Assembly (NCBI GenBank): GCA_949296825.1
Contig: CASFQZ010000080.1
Location: 1-48,965, forward strand
Origin: an uncultured Eubacteriales bacterium
GTDB taxonomy: Bacteria; Bacillota; Clostridia; Oscillospirales; Acutalibacteraceae
Direction: 5' to 3'
Length of the DNA stretch: 48,965 nt
The notes under the pieces were generated by a model. That model worked only from the letters and a program-made list of their open reading frames with translations, searched no databases and was not told where the DNA came from. Numbering within the stretch: the first letter of the stretch is position 1; every line of letters begins with the position of its first letter. The position numbers and the translations under genes are program-made. This document shows, piece by piece, positions 7,440-16,331 of the stretch.

Positions 7440-8906
7440 ATGAATACGCTGCCAACGCCGGAGAAATTGTCGCTGATGATGGACGTTTACTCCGCGGCGG
7501 CTTCTGCCGATTTTTTCACGCAGAGCAAAAAGGAGGAGACGATCTGCTGGTTTGACCTGTCCTTCCGCAAGGTGCCCGAGCTGGGCGGCTTCTGTATTAC
7601 GGCAGGCTTACAGCAGGTTGCCGGTATTCTGGAGAATCTGCGCTTTGACGAAGGGGAGCTTACGGAGCTGAAAAGCCGCGGCTGTCCGGATTCTTTTCTG
7701 GATTATTTAAGAAATTTCCGATTTTCCTGCGACCTCTGGGCGGTACCGGAGGGGACGCCGGTCTTCGCCGGCGAGCCGGTCCTCAAGGTCCGCGGTCCTG
7801 CCGTACAGGCGCAGATGATCGAGACCATTCTGATGCAGACGATCAACCACCAGAGCCTGATCGCCACCAAGGCGAACCGCATCGTGCGCGCCTCCCAGGG
7901 GCGGCGGGTGGTGGAGTTCGGCGCCAGACGCGCCCAGGGGGCGACGGCGGCGCTGTCGGGCGCCCGGGCGGCGTACATCGGCGGGTGCAGCGCCACCACC
8001 TGCGCGGCGGGGGCGCTGATGCACGGGATCCCCGCCTTTGGCACGATGACCCACAATTATATTCAGATGTTCCCCAGCGAATATGAGGCGTTCAAAGCCT
8101 ATGCCAAAGCCTTTCCCGAGCAGTGCGTGCTTTTGATCGACACCTACGGCGCTCTGCAATCGGGGCTGCCCAATGCCATCCGCGTCTTTAACGAGGTGCT
8201 GCTGCCCATGGGCAAGCGTCCCTGCGGCGTGCGCATTGACAGCGGCGATCTGGCGTACCTGTCCAAAAAGGTGCGGCGGATCCTGAACGAGGCAGGCTTC
8301 CCGGACTGCGACATCATCGCGTCCAATTCGCTGGACGAGCATATCATCCGCGAAATGATCCAGCACGGCGCCAGGGTCGATACCTTTATGGTCGGCGAAA
8401 AGCTGATCACCTCCAATGAAGCGCCAATCTTCCCCGGCGTATACAAGCTGACCGCCACGGAAAAGGATGGCAAAATCACCCCGATCATCCGCCTGGCGGA
8501 GAATGTGGAAAAAATCACTACCCCCTGTCCCAAACTGCTGTGGCGGCTCTTTGACATGGAAACCGGCAAAGCCATCGCCGACGTCATGAGCACCGAGGAC
8601 GAGGAGCTGTCAGACTGCGAGAGCTACCGGCTCTTTGACCCGGACTATACCTGGAAGCGGAAGGAAGTGCGCAACTTCGTGGCGCGGCAGCTTTTGACCC
8701 CCTTCTTCCGGGCGGGAAAATGCGTCTACCGCTTCCCCTCCCTGCAGGAGACCCGCGCCTACTGCGCCCAGCAGGTGGACTCGCTGTGGGAAGAGGTACT
8801 GCGGTTTGAATATCCCCACAATTACTATGTAGACCTTTCCCAAAAGCTTTGGGACATCAAAAACGACCTGATCCAGAAAATGAGAAACGGAGGCGGCGAG
8901 GAATGA
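7440..8906 (+). CDS. pncB: Nicotinate phosphoribosyltransferase
   Basis: Converts nicotinate, PRPP and ATP to nicotinate mononucleotide (EC 6.3.4.21), the entry of the nicotinate salvage route. The 488-residue product has the expected family blocks: VEFGARRAQGATAALSGARA around residues 155-175, GTMTHNYIQMF with the His expected to be phosphorylated, LLIDTYGALQSGLPNAI, and GVRIDSGDLAYLS for phosphate binding. The chosen start is ATG 7440, nine bases after CGGAG; an upstream TTG at 7431 touches that site and is unlikely. The stop overlaps the nadA start as ATGA. It is unusual that a salvage gene leads the de novo pathway operon. Confidence 0.93.
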   Translation: MNTLPTPEKLSLMMDVYSAAASADFFTQSKKEETICWFDLSFRKVPELGGFCITAGLQQVAGILENLRFDEGELTELKSRGCPDSFLDYLRNFRFSCDLWAVPEGTPVFAGEPVLKVRGPAVQAQMIETILMQTINHQSLIATKANRIVRASQGRRVVEFGARRAQGATAALSGARAAYIGGCSATTCAAGALMHGIPAFGTMTHNYIQMFPSEYEAFKAYAKAFPEQCVLLIDTYGALQSGLPNAIRVFNEVLLPMGKRPCGVRIDSGDLAYLSKKVRRILNEAGFPDCDIIASNSLDEHIIREMIQHGARVDTFMVGEKLITSNEAPIFPGVYKLTATEKDGKITPIIRLAENVEKITTPCPKLLWRLFDMETGKAIADVMSTEDEELSDCESYRLFDPDYTWKRKEVRNFVARQLLTPFFRAGKCVYRFPSLQETRAYCAQQVDSLWEEVLRFEYPHNYYVDLSQKLWDIKNDLIQKMRNGGGEE

Positions 8907-9811
8907 AGCTCATAAGAGAAATTGAGGAATTAAAAAAGACCACCGACACGCTGATTATGGCGCATACCTATCAGCCGCCCGAGATCATCGAGCTGGCGGA
9001 TGTAGTCGGCGACAGCTTTGCTCTGGCAAAAAAGGCGCCGTATGCCGCGCAAAAAAACATCCTTATGTGCGGCGTGCGCTTTATGGCGGAATCCGTTAAA
9101 ATTCTATCGCCGGAAAAGACCGTCCTGCTGCCCGCCCCGGAGGCGACCTGCCCCATGGCGGAGCAGATTGACCCCCTGCGGGTGCGCGCCTACAAGAAAG
9201 CCAACCCCGACGCCGCCGTCGTCGCCTATATCAACACCACCGCCGCGCTCAAGGCGGAGTGCGACGTCTGCGTCACCTCCTCCAGCGCCCTGACCATCGT
9301 CGGCAAGCTGGACGCGCCGGAGATCCTGTTTATTCCCGACAAGAACCTCGGCGGCTTTGTCAAGGCGAAATTCCCGGATAAGAATATTGTTCTGTGGGAC
9401 GGCTATTGTCCGATCCACAACGCTCTGACCGAGGAGGAGGTGCTGGCGGCGAAAAAAGCGCATCCCGACGCGCTGCTGGCGATGCACCCCGAATGCCCCG
9501 CCGACTGCGTCAGGCATGCCGATCTGGTCGGCTCGACGGCGGAGATCATTCGCTTTGCAAAGGAGAGCGAAAAGCCCGTCATCATCGGCACCGAGCGGGG
9601 TGTGGCGGACACGCTGATCCCCGCCTGTCCGGACAGGACCTTCTATTATCTGGCGAAGGAGAAGCTGATCTGCCCGGATATGAAGAAAATCACCCCCGAG
9701 CTGGTGCGCGACACCCTGCTGGGCAAGGCGGGCGAAGCGCTGACGCTGCCGGAGGACCTGCGTCTGCGCGCCAAAAAGAGCATCGACGCCATGCTGCGGC
9801 TGGGAGAATGA
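8903..9811 (+). CDS. nadA: Quinolinate synthase
   Basis: Condenses iminoaspartate with dihydroxyacetone phosphate to quinolinate (EC 2.5.1.72) using a [4Fe-4S] cluster held by three Cys. Candidates are Cys56 (MCGVRFMAE), Cys198 (HPEC) and Cys257 (ICPDMK), matching the spacing order of known NadA proteins. Other blocks are MAHTYQPPEI near the start and DVCVTSSSA in the middle. The 302-residue length is normal. The start is ATG 8903 within an ATGA overlap with pncB; an upstream in-frame extension to 8849 has no ribosome site. It forms the second gene of the NAD operon. Confidence 0.95.
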   Translation: MKLIREIEELKKTTDTLIMAHTYQPPEIIELADVVGDSFALAKKAPYAAQKNILMCGVRFMAESVKILSPEKTVLLPAPEATCPMAEQIDPLRVRAYKKANPDAAVVAYINTTAALKAECDVCVTSSSALTIVGKLDAPEILFIPDKNLGGFVKAKFPDKNIVLWDGYCPIHNALTEEEVLAAKKAHPDALLAMHPECPADCVRHADLVGSTAEIIRFAKESEKPVIIGTERGVADTLIPACPDRTFYYLAKEKLICPDMKKITPELVRDTLLGKAGEALTLPEDLRLRAKKSIDAMLRLGE

Positions 9812-9823
9812 GGGGGCTTTGCC

Positions 9824-11290
9824 ATGAGTAGTACAAAAAAGGAAATTTATGATGTATTGATTGTCGGCTGCGGTGCGGCGGGCTGCTACGGCGCGCTGCA
9901 ATACACCCCGGACATCAATATTTTAATGCTGTCCAAATACTCGCTGACCACCTCCAACAGCAATCTGGCGCAGGGCGGCGTGGCGGCGGTTCTGAGCTTT
10001 GAGGACGACAGCTATGAGCTGCACATCAACGACACAATGATCGCCGGGCACCACGCCAATAATATTGAGGCGGTAGAAACGCTGGTGCACGAGGGCCCCG
10101 GCGATGTGCGCAAGCTGATGGAGTACGGCGTGACCTTTGACCGCAAGGCGGACGGCGAATTGGACAAGACGATGGAGGGCGGGCACAGCCGCCGCCGGAT
10201 CGTCCACCACAAGGACACCACCGGCGCGGAGATCGTGCGCGGGCTGCTTGCGCAGGTACAGCAGCGCGAAAACATCGAGGTAGCGGAAAACGCGACCCTC
10301 TGCTCCCTCTCCCGGGTCAACAGCGGCTTTCGCGCCGACCTTTTAATCCACGGCGAAGCGCACAGTATTTTTTGCAGCTATTGCGTGTTGGCGAGCGGCG
10401 GCATCGGCAGAATCTACCGCTATACCACCAACCCGAAGACCGCCACCGGCGACGGCATCCGCATTGCCTACGAGCTGGGTGCGTCCATTAAAAATTTAAG
10501 CTATATCCAGTTCCATCCCACCGCCTTCAATTCCGACGACGGCGAGCAGTTTCTGATCAGCGAATCGGTGCGCGGCGAGGGGGCTTATCTGCTCAACTGC
10601 AATAAAGAACGATTCATGGACCGCTACGACAAGCGGCTGGAGCTGGCGCCGCGGGATGTTGTTTCCAAGGCAATCATTCTGGAGAGCCGGCGCACCGGCA
10701 GCGACCGGTTTTATCTGGACATTTCCTATAAACCGGCGGATTACCTGCTGAACCGCTTTCCGGGCATTGCCGAAGGATGCCGCAATTACGGCGTGGACAT
10801 TACCAGGGACCTGATCCCGATTTTCCCCTGTCAGCATTATCTCATGGGCGGCATCGAGGTGGATATTGATTCGCGCACCACGGTGCCCCGGCTGTACGCG
10901 GCGGGCGAATGCTCCAACACCGGCGTTCACGGCAAAAACCGTCTGGCGAGCAATTCGCTGCTGGAGGCGCTGGTTTTTTCGCGTCACGCCGCCGAGGACA
11001 TCATGCGCTGCATAAAGGCGGGCTATCCCGGCGTCAGTGCCCATCCCTATCACCGGGACATTACCGGCGCGCCGATGCCCGGCAATATCAAAAGCGAGAT
11101 CCAGAGCATCATGCAGCGGGCGTATTTCGTCTTTGCCGACGAGAGCGCGGTGCGCACCGGGCTCAAGCAGCTGGAAAATATCCTCAAGCGGCTGAAGGGC
11201 TCCAAATACGCTGTGACCACCGAATACTGCGAGGCGCTGAGTATGGCGACCTGCGCTTATATTGTTTTGAAAGAGGTTGACGAGCAATGA
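9824..11290 (+). CDS. nadB: L-aspartate oxidase
   Basis: FAD enzyme that oxidises L-aspartate to iminoaspartate for NadA (EC 1.4.3.16); in anaerobes fumarate usually serves as electron acceptor. Visible blocks: FAD site IVGCGAAGCYGAL (about residues 12-24), SNLAQGGVAAVL, the active-site region HSRRRIVHHKDTTG near residue 120, QFHPTAF, SVRGEGAYLLN and HGKNRLASNSLLEAL near the C-terminal part of the FAD domain. At 488 residues it is some 50 shorter than the E. coli enzyme because the C-terminal helical domain is abbreviated. It starts 12 bases after nadA and overlaps nadC by ATGA. Confidence 0.94.
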   Translation: MSSTKKEIYDVLIVGCGAAGCYGALQYTPDINILMLSKYSLTTSNSNLAQGGVAAVLSFEDDSYELHINDTMIAGHHANNIEAVETLVHEGPGDVRKLMEYGVTFDRKADGELDKTMEGGHSRRRIVHHKDTTGAEIVRGLLAQVQQRENIEVAENATLCSLSRVNSGFRADLLIHGEAHSIFCSYCVLASGGIGRIYRYTTNPKTATGDGIRIAYELGASIKNLSYIQFHPTAFNSDDGEQFLISESVRGEGAYLLNCNKERFMDRYDKRLELAPRDVVSKAIILESRRTGSDRFYLDISYKPADYLLNRFPGIAEGCRNYGVDITRDLIPIFPCQHYLMGGIEVDIDSRTTVPRLYAAGECSNTGVHGKNRLASNSLLEALVFSRHAAEDIMRCIKAGYPGVSAHPYHRDITGAPMPGNIKSEIQSIMQRAYFVFADESAVRTGLKQLENILKRLKGSKYAVTTEYCEALSMATCAYIVLKEVDEQ

Positions 11291-12126
11291 AACTCTTATC
11301 TTTTACCGTAGACGACATCATCAAGCGCGCCCTTGCGGAGGACATCAACTATATGGACGTCTCCACTGTCTATCTGTTTGACGAGGACGCCCGTTCCGAC
11401 GCCTATTTTGTCGCCAAGGCGGACGGGGTGCTTTGCGGCATTGAGATCGCGCTGCGGGTCTTTGAGCTGCTGGACCCGACCGTAAAGGCGACCCTGTATT
11501 TCCACGATGGGGACCGCATCAAAAAAGGCGACCGCATTGCCGATTTCAACGGCAAAACGACCTATCTTTTACAGGGGGAGCGGACGGCGCTGAATCTGCT
11601 GCAGCATCTGTCCGGTGTGGCGACCGCGACCGCGCAGGCCGTTGATTTAATCAAAGGGACCGGTGCGACCGTTGCCGAAACCAGAAAAACACTGCCGGGT
11701 CTGCGGGCGCTGCAAAAGTACGCCGTGACCTGCGGCGGCGGCCGAAATCACCGGTTTAACCTGTCCGACGCTGCCATGCTGAAGGACAATCACATCGACG
11801 CCGGCGGCGGCATCGCCAAAACGGTGGCGACCCTGCGGCAAAAAGCCGGGCACACCATCAAAATTGAGGTCGAGACCCGCAATCTGGAAGAGGTACAGCA
11901 GGCGATCAACGCAAAGGCCGACATCATCATGCTGGACAATATGAGCATCGAGGACATGGCGGAGGCTGTCCGACTCATTGACGGCAAAGCGCTGACCGAG
12001 GCATCGGGCAATATCACCGCCGAAACCATCCGGCAGGTCGCTTCCTGCGGTGTGGACATCATCTCCATCGGCGCGATCACCCATTCCGTCAAAGACATGG
12101 ATATTTCCATGCGAATCCAGAAGTAA
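11287..12126 (+). CDS. nadC: Nicotinate-nucleotide diphosphorylase (carboxylating)
   Basis: Converts quinolinate and PRPP to nicotinate mononucleotide, CO2 and PPi (EC 2.4.2.19), completing the de novo branch to the same product as PncB. The 279-residue length is typical. Diagnostic blocks are ERTALNLLQHLSGVAT near residue 98, ETRKTLPGLRALQKYAV near residue 136, CGGGRNHRFNLSDAAMLKDN and the C-terminal ISIGAITHS. The start is in an ATGA overlap with nadB, so translation is coupled. Two hairpins end the operon 14-88 bases downstream. Confidence 0.95.
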   Translation: MKLLSFTVDDIIKRALAEDINYMDVSTVYLFDEDARSDAYFVAKADGVLCGIEIALRVFELLDPTVKATLYFHDGDRIKKGDRIADFNGKTTYLLQGERTALNLLQHLSGVATATAQAVDLIKGTGATVAETRKTLPGLRALQKYAVTCGGGRNHRFNLSDAAMLKDNHIDAGGGIAKTVATLRQKAGHTIKIEVETRNLEEVQQAINAKADIIMLDNMSIEDMAEAVRLIDGKALTEASGNITAETIRQVASCGVDIISIGAITHSVKDMDISMRIQK

Positions 12127-12139
12127 TCGAAATAAAGCG

Positions 12140-12174
12140 AACCGCCGCAAGCCCATGGCTTAGGGCGGTTTTTT
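12140..12174 (+). terminator. Intrinsic terminator of the NAD operon
   Basis: AACCGCC (12140-12146) pairs with GGCGGTT (12164-12170) and is followed by TTTT, 14 bases after the nadC stop. Confidence 0.8.
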
Positions 12175-12177
12175 CGC

Positions 12178-12214
12178 AAAGAAGCCCCCACCGCCAAGGG
12201 AAGGGGGCTTCTTT
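12178..12214. terminator. Bidirectional terminator between nadC and the BceB-like gene
   Basis: A 12-bp perfect stem (AAAGAAGCCCCC at 12178-12189 with GGGGGCTTCTTT at 12203-12214) with a 13-base loop. It lies between convergent operons and could serve both. Confidence 0.75.
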
Positions 12215-12269
12215 GGGTGTGGCAGCGCTTCGTTCTTTCCTTTGAAACGGCGCAAAAAGCCGGTGCTTT

Positions 12270-14276
12270 TCAGGAAACAGGCTCTGCCTTTACGATCTGG
12301 TAATAGGCTTTGGCGGTCAGGGTATAGACAATGAAATAGAGGACGGCAAAGACCGCGAAGCAGACCAGCGCGCAGAGGACAAACAGCTGCGCATTGCTCA
12401 GGCTGAACAGCGTCAGCAGCCGTATCAGGGCGGGCATGGCGACCGTCAGATGAAGGCCGGCAGTCAGAAGCGGCAGGAAAAACACCAGAAGGATCTGGCT
12501 GCGGACGGTCTTTTTGACCTCGGCACGGTCCATGCCGACCTTTTGCAGAATCTCAAAGCGGCTGCGGTCCTCATAGCCTTCGGAGATCTGTTTATAGTAA
12601 ATGATCAGGATGGCAGCCGTGACAAAGAGGATGCTTAAAAAGATGCCGAGAAAGAGGAAGCCGCCGTAGAGAGAGCGCACATCCGTCTCGGAGGCGACCC
12701 GGGAGCGCACCTGATAGTCGGCGGTCCAGCCGTAATCGTTCAAATGCGCCGCCATAAACTCCGCCGCCGCCTTCTGCTGCGTCTCGCTGCCCTCGCCGTC
12801 ATAGCCGTAATAGGTTTGCAAGGGGGACGCGTTGTCGCCGTAAACCGCTTTCTGCTTGTCATACAGCGTCCGGAGCACCGCTTCGTCCTTCACGGCAAAG
12901 CAGGCGGAGGGCATGGAAATCATCGCCGCATTGCCCTCGGCAGGCATTTCCGGCACGATTTTGCGGATCGTAAAAGCTTCACCGGCGATACGGATCGTCC
13001 CCTCGGGCAAGGTCAGACGGCTGCTGCACGCCAGCACCTCGCCCTCGCCCAGCTGCTCGCCGGCGCCGTACCAGCGGTTATACTCCGCAACGGTCATAAA
13101 AAACAGATTGACGGTCCGGCTCTGCCCCGCCATGCTGTAATCCGCCCGGAGGGAAAAGGTGTTTTCATTTTCCTGATAGGACGTAAAGCTCAAATACGTG
13201 TAGCTGTTTTTTTCGGTCAGCCTCATGCCGTTGGCGCTTAAGGCTGTGACGGCGCACTGGTCCACCGTCCGGTCGATATCCGGGTCGGCGGCGTCCACCA
13301 GCACGGTGATATCCTGCGGATATTGCTGCGATAGCGCCTGATCCAGCCCCAGCCACAGGCAGATGGTCGCCGACAGCATGACCAGAACCATGGTGGAAAG
13401 GATGCAGATATTCCCCAGCCCGACGGCGTTCTGCTTCATGCGATAAATCAAGCCGGACACCGAGATAAAATGGTTCGGACGGTAATAATATTTTTTATTT
13501 TTTTTAAGAAGCTTCAAAAAAGCCACACTGCCAGCCGAAAACAGCAGGTAGGTCCCGAGGATGACCAGCATCACGGCAACAAAGAAAAGGGACAGCACCT
13601 GCAGCGGGTTTTCGACAAAGAGGGAAATCCCATAGCCGCCGCCCAGGCAGAGGATCCCCAGAAGCGCCATGAACCAGCGCGCCTTCGGCTCCTTTTCGCC
13701 GACGGCTTCGCTTTTGAGCAGCTGCGCAGGATTCTGCGCGCGGAGCTGGAAAACGCCCCGCAGAAAAAGCAGCAGAAAGGTCAGCGCAAACAGCAGCACC
13801 GTCAGCGCGGCTGCCTTGCCGGAAAAGGAAAAGCCCAGCGGCACCGATGCGCCCATCAGCCGCAGCAGGACCAGATAAATCAGTTTATCCAGCAAAATGC
13901 CCGCCGGAATGCCGCATAAAAGGGTCAGCGCCAGCAGCTGCCCGCTTTCAAAAAAGAGCACGGCGGCGATATGTTTTTTCTCCATGCCTAATATATGAAA
14001 CAGACCGAATTCCTTCTGCCGGCGGCGCATCAGAAAGCGATTGGTATAAAACAGAAAAATCACAATAAAAATTGCGACCACCGCCGCCCCCATCTGCATG
14101 ACGGCTTTCACCACGTCCGCGCCCATCATGCTGTCCAGCCCGGTGTTGCCCGTCAAGGAGCAGATGATATAAAACATCGCCGCGCTCAGGACGGAGGAAA
14201 GCAGAAAGGGCAGATAGAGCCGGCGGTTCTTTTTCAGATTATCCGCCGCCAGGGAAAAAAGAAAGCGTTTACGCAT
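12270..14276 (-). CDS. BceB-type ABC transporter permease (FtsX-like)
   Basis: A 668-residue permease matching the BceB family in length and shape: one N-terminal membrane segment, a cluster of about six more up to residue 310, a large extracytoplasmic domain of roughly 210 residues (about 330-530), and three C-terminal segments. Relatives remove bacitracin-like or other lipid-II-binding peptides from their target and signal to a paired histidine kinase. The gene overlaps the ATPase gene by 8 bases. The substrate cannot be told from sequence. The missing response regulator is discussed with the kinase. Confidence 0.85.
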   Translation of the reverse strand: MRKRFLFSLAADNLKKNRRLYLPFLLSSVLSAAMFYIICSLTGNTGLDSMMGADVVKAVMQMGAAVVAIFIVIFLFYTNRFLMRRRQKEFGLFHILGMEKKHIAAVLFFESGQLLALTLLCGIPAGILLDKLIYLVLLRLMGASVPLGFSFSGKAAALTVLLFALTFLLLFLRGVFQLRAQNPAQLLKSEAVGEKEPKARWFMALLGILCLGGGYGISLFVENPLQVLSLFFVAVMLVILGTYLLFSAGSVAFLKLLKKNKKYYYRPNHFISVSGLIYRMKQNAVGLGNICILSTMVLVMLSATICLWLGLDQALSQQYPQDITVLVDAADPDIDRTVDQCAVTALSANGMRLTEKNSYTYLSFTSYQENENTFSLRADYSMAGQSRTVNLFFMTVAEYNRWYGAGEQLGEGEVLACSSRLTLPEGTIRIAGEAFTIRKIVPEMPAEGNAAMISMPSACFAVKDEAVLRTLYDKQKAVYGDNASPLQTYYGYDGEGSETQQKAAAEFMAAHLNDYGWTADYQVRSRVASETDVRSLYGGFLFLGIFLSILFVTAAILIIYYKQISEGYEDRSRFEILQKVGMDRAEVKKTVRSQILLVFFLPLLTAGLHLTVAMPALIRLLTLFSLSNAQLFVLCALVCFAVFAVLYFIVYTLTAKAYYQIVKAEPVS

Positions 14277-15036
14277 GATTGCCGCCTCCCGCCGTCAGCA
14301 CCGTCAGGGTGTCGGAAATTTCGCGAAACATGGTTTCCCGGCTCTTTTCGCCGCGATAGAGCTGATGAAATACCGCGCCGTCCTTGATAAAGAGTACCCG
14401 CCCGGCGTAGCTTGCCGCCAGGGTGGAGTGGGTCACCATCACGATGGTCTGCCCTGCCCGGTTCACCTCGGCAAAGGTTTGCAGCAGCGATTCCGACGCC
14501 TTGGAATCCAGCGCCCCGGTCGGCTCGTCCGCCAGAATCAGCTTTGGCTCGGTGATCAGCGCCCGCGCCACGGCGACGCGCTGTTTCTGTCCGCCGGATA
14601 TTTCATAGGGGTATTTATCCAGCAAATCGGCAATATGCAGCGTCAGGACCACCGGCTTCAGCCGCTTTGCCATCGATTCGTACGCCATCCCGGAGAGCAC
14701 CAGCGGCAAAAGGATATTATCCTTGACCGAAAAATTATCCAACAGATTAAAATCCTGAAATACAAAGCCCAGATTGCTGCGGCGGAAGGCGGAAATCTCC
14801 CGGTCAGACAGGCTGGACAGGCTCTTGCCGTCGAGAACGACCTCGCCGGCGGTGGGCTGATCCAGCGCCGCCAGAATATTCAGAAGGGTGGTTTTGCCGG
14901 AGCCGGACTCCCCCATCACGGCGACGAACTCCCCTTTTTCCACCGAAAAGGTGACATGGGAAAGCGCCTCGGTCTGATTACCGGAAAATCGGGTGGTATA
15001 AATTTTCTGTACGCCCTTGACTGTTAAAAATGCCAT
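14269..15036 (-). CDS. BceA-type ABC transporter ATP-binding protein
   Basis: A 255-residue ATPase of the MacB/LolD/BceA type. Walker A is GESGSGKTT (residues 42-50), the Q loop is FVFQDFNLLD, the signature is EISGGQKQRVAVARAL and Walker B is LILADEPTGALD. The real start is ATG 15036, with GGAGGT eight bases upstream; the frame can be extended to 15126 but that part reads through the upstream stop region. It partners the permease that follows with an 8-base overlap. Confidence 0.9.
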   Translation of the reverse strand: MAFLTVKGVQKIYTTRFSGNQTEALSHVTFSVEKGEFVAVMGESGSGKTTLLNILAALDQPTAGEVVLDGKSLSSLSDREISAFRRSNLGFVFQDFNLLDNFSVKDNILLPLVLSGMAYESMAKRLKPVVLTLHIADLLDKYPYEISGGQKQRVAVARALITEPKLILADEPTGALDSKASESLLQTFAEVNRAGQTIVMVTHSTLAASYAGRVLFIKDGAVFHQLYRGEKSRETMFREISDTLTVLTAGGGNHA

Positions 15037-15122
15037 GGGAACAACCTCCTTTTGCCTTCCAGTATACCCCCTGCGCCGCGCCTTCGCCATTTCATCCGGT
15101 GACATTTCGCCCCCGGCGTCTT

Positions 15123-16142
15123 TCATTTTTGTAAGGCGGCGCGCTGCGATTCGGACAGATCAATCCTGAAATCCGAGCCTTTGCCGACCTCGCTTTGGAC
15201 GGTCAGCACCGCGCCGATGCGCTCCGCCGCCCGTTGGCTCAAATACAGCCCCAGACCGGTGGAACGCTGTTGCGCTCTGCCGTTTCCGCCGGTGAAGCCC
15301 TTGTCAAAAATGCGGGGCAGCTCCTCCGGCGCGATACCAATCCCGGTATCCTTCACATGCAGCACCTGATTTTCGTCCAGAAATACCGCCACCTCGCCGC
15401 GCTCTGTATATTTGACCGCATTGGACAGCAGCTGCTCCAGCAGGAATCCGAGCCATTTTTCATCCGTTAAAATTTCGGCGCCGGTATCCTTGTAAACAAA
15501 GGAAATATTTTTGCTGACGAAGAAAGAAGAATATTTCCGGGCGGCGGCTTTAACAATCGGGTCCAGCCTCTGGCGGCGGTAGAGAAGATCCGAGGCGTCC
15601 GGCGTCAGCCGCGCGAAGCACAGCGCCATACCGACATAATCCTCCACCCGCTGCAGCTGACCCAGCAGGGCGTGCGCCCGATCGCTGTCCTCCTGCTGCA
15701 GCTCCAGCCGCAGCACCGACAGCGGCGTTTTGATTTCATGAACCCAGGCGGTATAATAATCATTGGTTTCCCGCTTGAACGCTTCCAGCGCCGTGCGGTT
15801 GCTGCGGTTCTCCTCCCACAGAATACGCAGCAGCCCGACATACAAAAGCGCCTGCGCCTCCTTTGGCACGTCGGACGCCTCCGGTATTTCCGTCACGATG
15901 GTTTTCGCCCGCTGCCGCAAATACCGGCAGGTGCGCCGGTAGCGAAGAAAGGAAACCGCAAATATCACCACAGCGCCTGCCAGCCACAGCACAAGAGCAT
16001 AAAGCACCGCTTCCGTTTTTTCGGCATACAAAAAAAATACGACCGCGCCGATCAGGGCAAAGAGCAGCGCCGCGCCCCAGCCCGCAGCGTGGGCGCGCCA
16101 GTAGCTGATAAACAGCTCCCATTTGTTTTCCTCTGCTTGCAA
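15123..16142 (-). CDS. Intramembrane-sensing histidine kinase, BceS-like
   Basis: Two membrane helices (about residues 20-40 and 44-66 from the chosen start) with almost no external loop, then a kinase core: phosphoacceptor His135 in WVHEIKTPLS, N box LLSNAVKYTERG, and G boxes VKDTGIGIAPEEL and STGLGLYLSQR. This is the BceS/intramembrane-sensing layout. The start is a TTG at 16142 preceded by AGGAGG at a spacing of eight, giving 339 residues, near the family length; the frame stays open to an ATG at 16220 without a site. In normal Bce modules a BceR regulator precedes the kinase. Here only about 190 untranslatable bases separate it from cysK. Confidence 0.85.
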   Translation of the reverse strand: MQAEENKWELFISYWRAHAAGWGAALLFALIGAVVFFLYAEKTEAVLYALVLWLAGAVVIFAVSFLRYRRTCRYLRQRAKTIVTEIPEASDVPKEAQALLYVGLLRILWEENRSNRTALEAFKRETNDYYTAWVHEIKTPLSVLRLELQQEDSDRAHALLGQLQRVEDYVGMALCFARLTPDASDLLYRRQRLDPIVKAAARKYSSFFVSKNISFVYKDTGAEILTDEKWLGFLLEQLLSNAVKYTERGEVAVFLDENQVLHVKDTGIGIAPEELPRIFDKGFTGGNGRAQQRSTGLGLYLSQRAAERIGAVLTVQSEVGKGSDFRIDLSESQRAALQK

Positions 16143-16242
16143 TGGAGCTTCCTCCTTTTCCGTTGTCGAAGCCGCCCTGACGGCGGCACGGTCCGAGCCG
16201 CGCCAACGCTTCCCGGACAAAAATATATGTTTTCTTAACCAA

Positions 16243-16290
16243 AAAGGACTGCCGCAGAAAAACCCTTTCGTTTCCGTATGACAGTCCCTT
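16243..16290 (-). terminator. Weak terminator-like hairpin after cysK
   Basis: On the minus strand AAGGGACTG and CAGTCCTTTTT can pair around a loop of about 33 bases, followed by T-rich sequence. It lies 41 bases after the cysK stop and would separate the glycan/cysK transcript from the kinase gene. The 190-base interval 16143-16331 holds nothing else recognisable. Confidence 0.4.
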
Positions 16291-16331
16291 TATTCCCTTG
16301 TTTTTGGCTGACACAAAAGCGCAGCCTTGTT

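Noticed and set aside
15760-16314. A possible response regulator remnant upstream of the kinase gene
   Set aside because: The frame runs out of phase through the kinase gene, and its first part has no receiver or winged-helix motifs.
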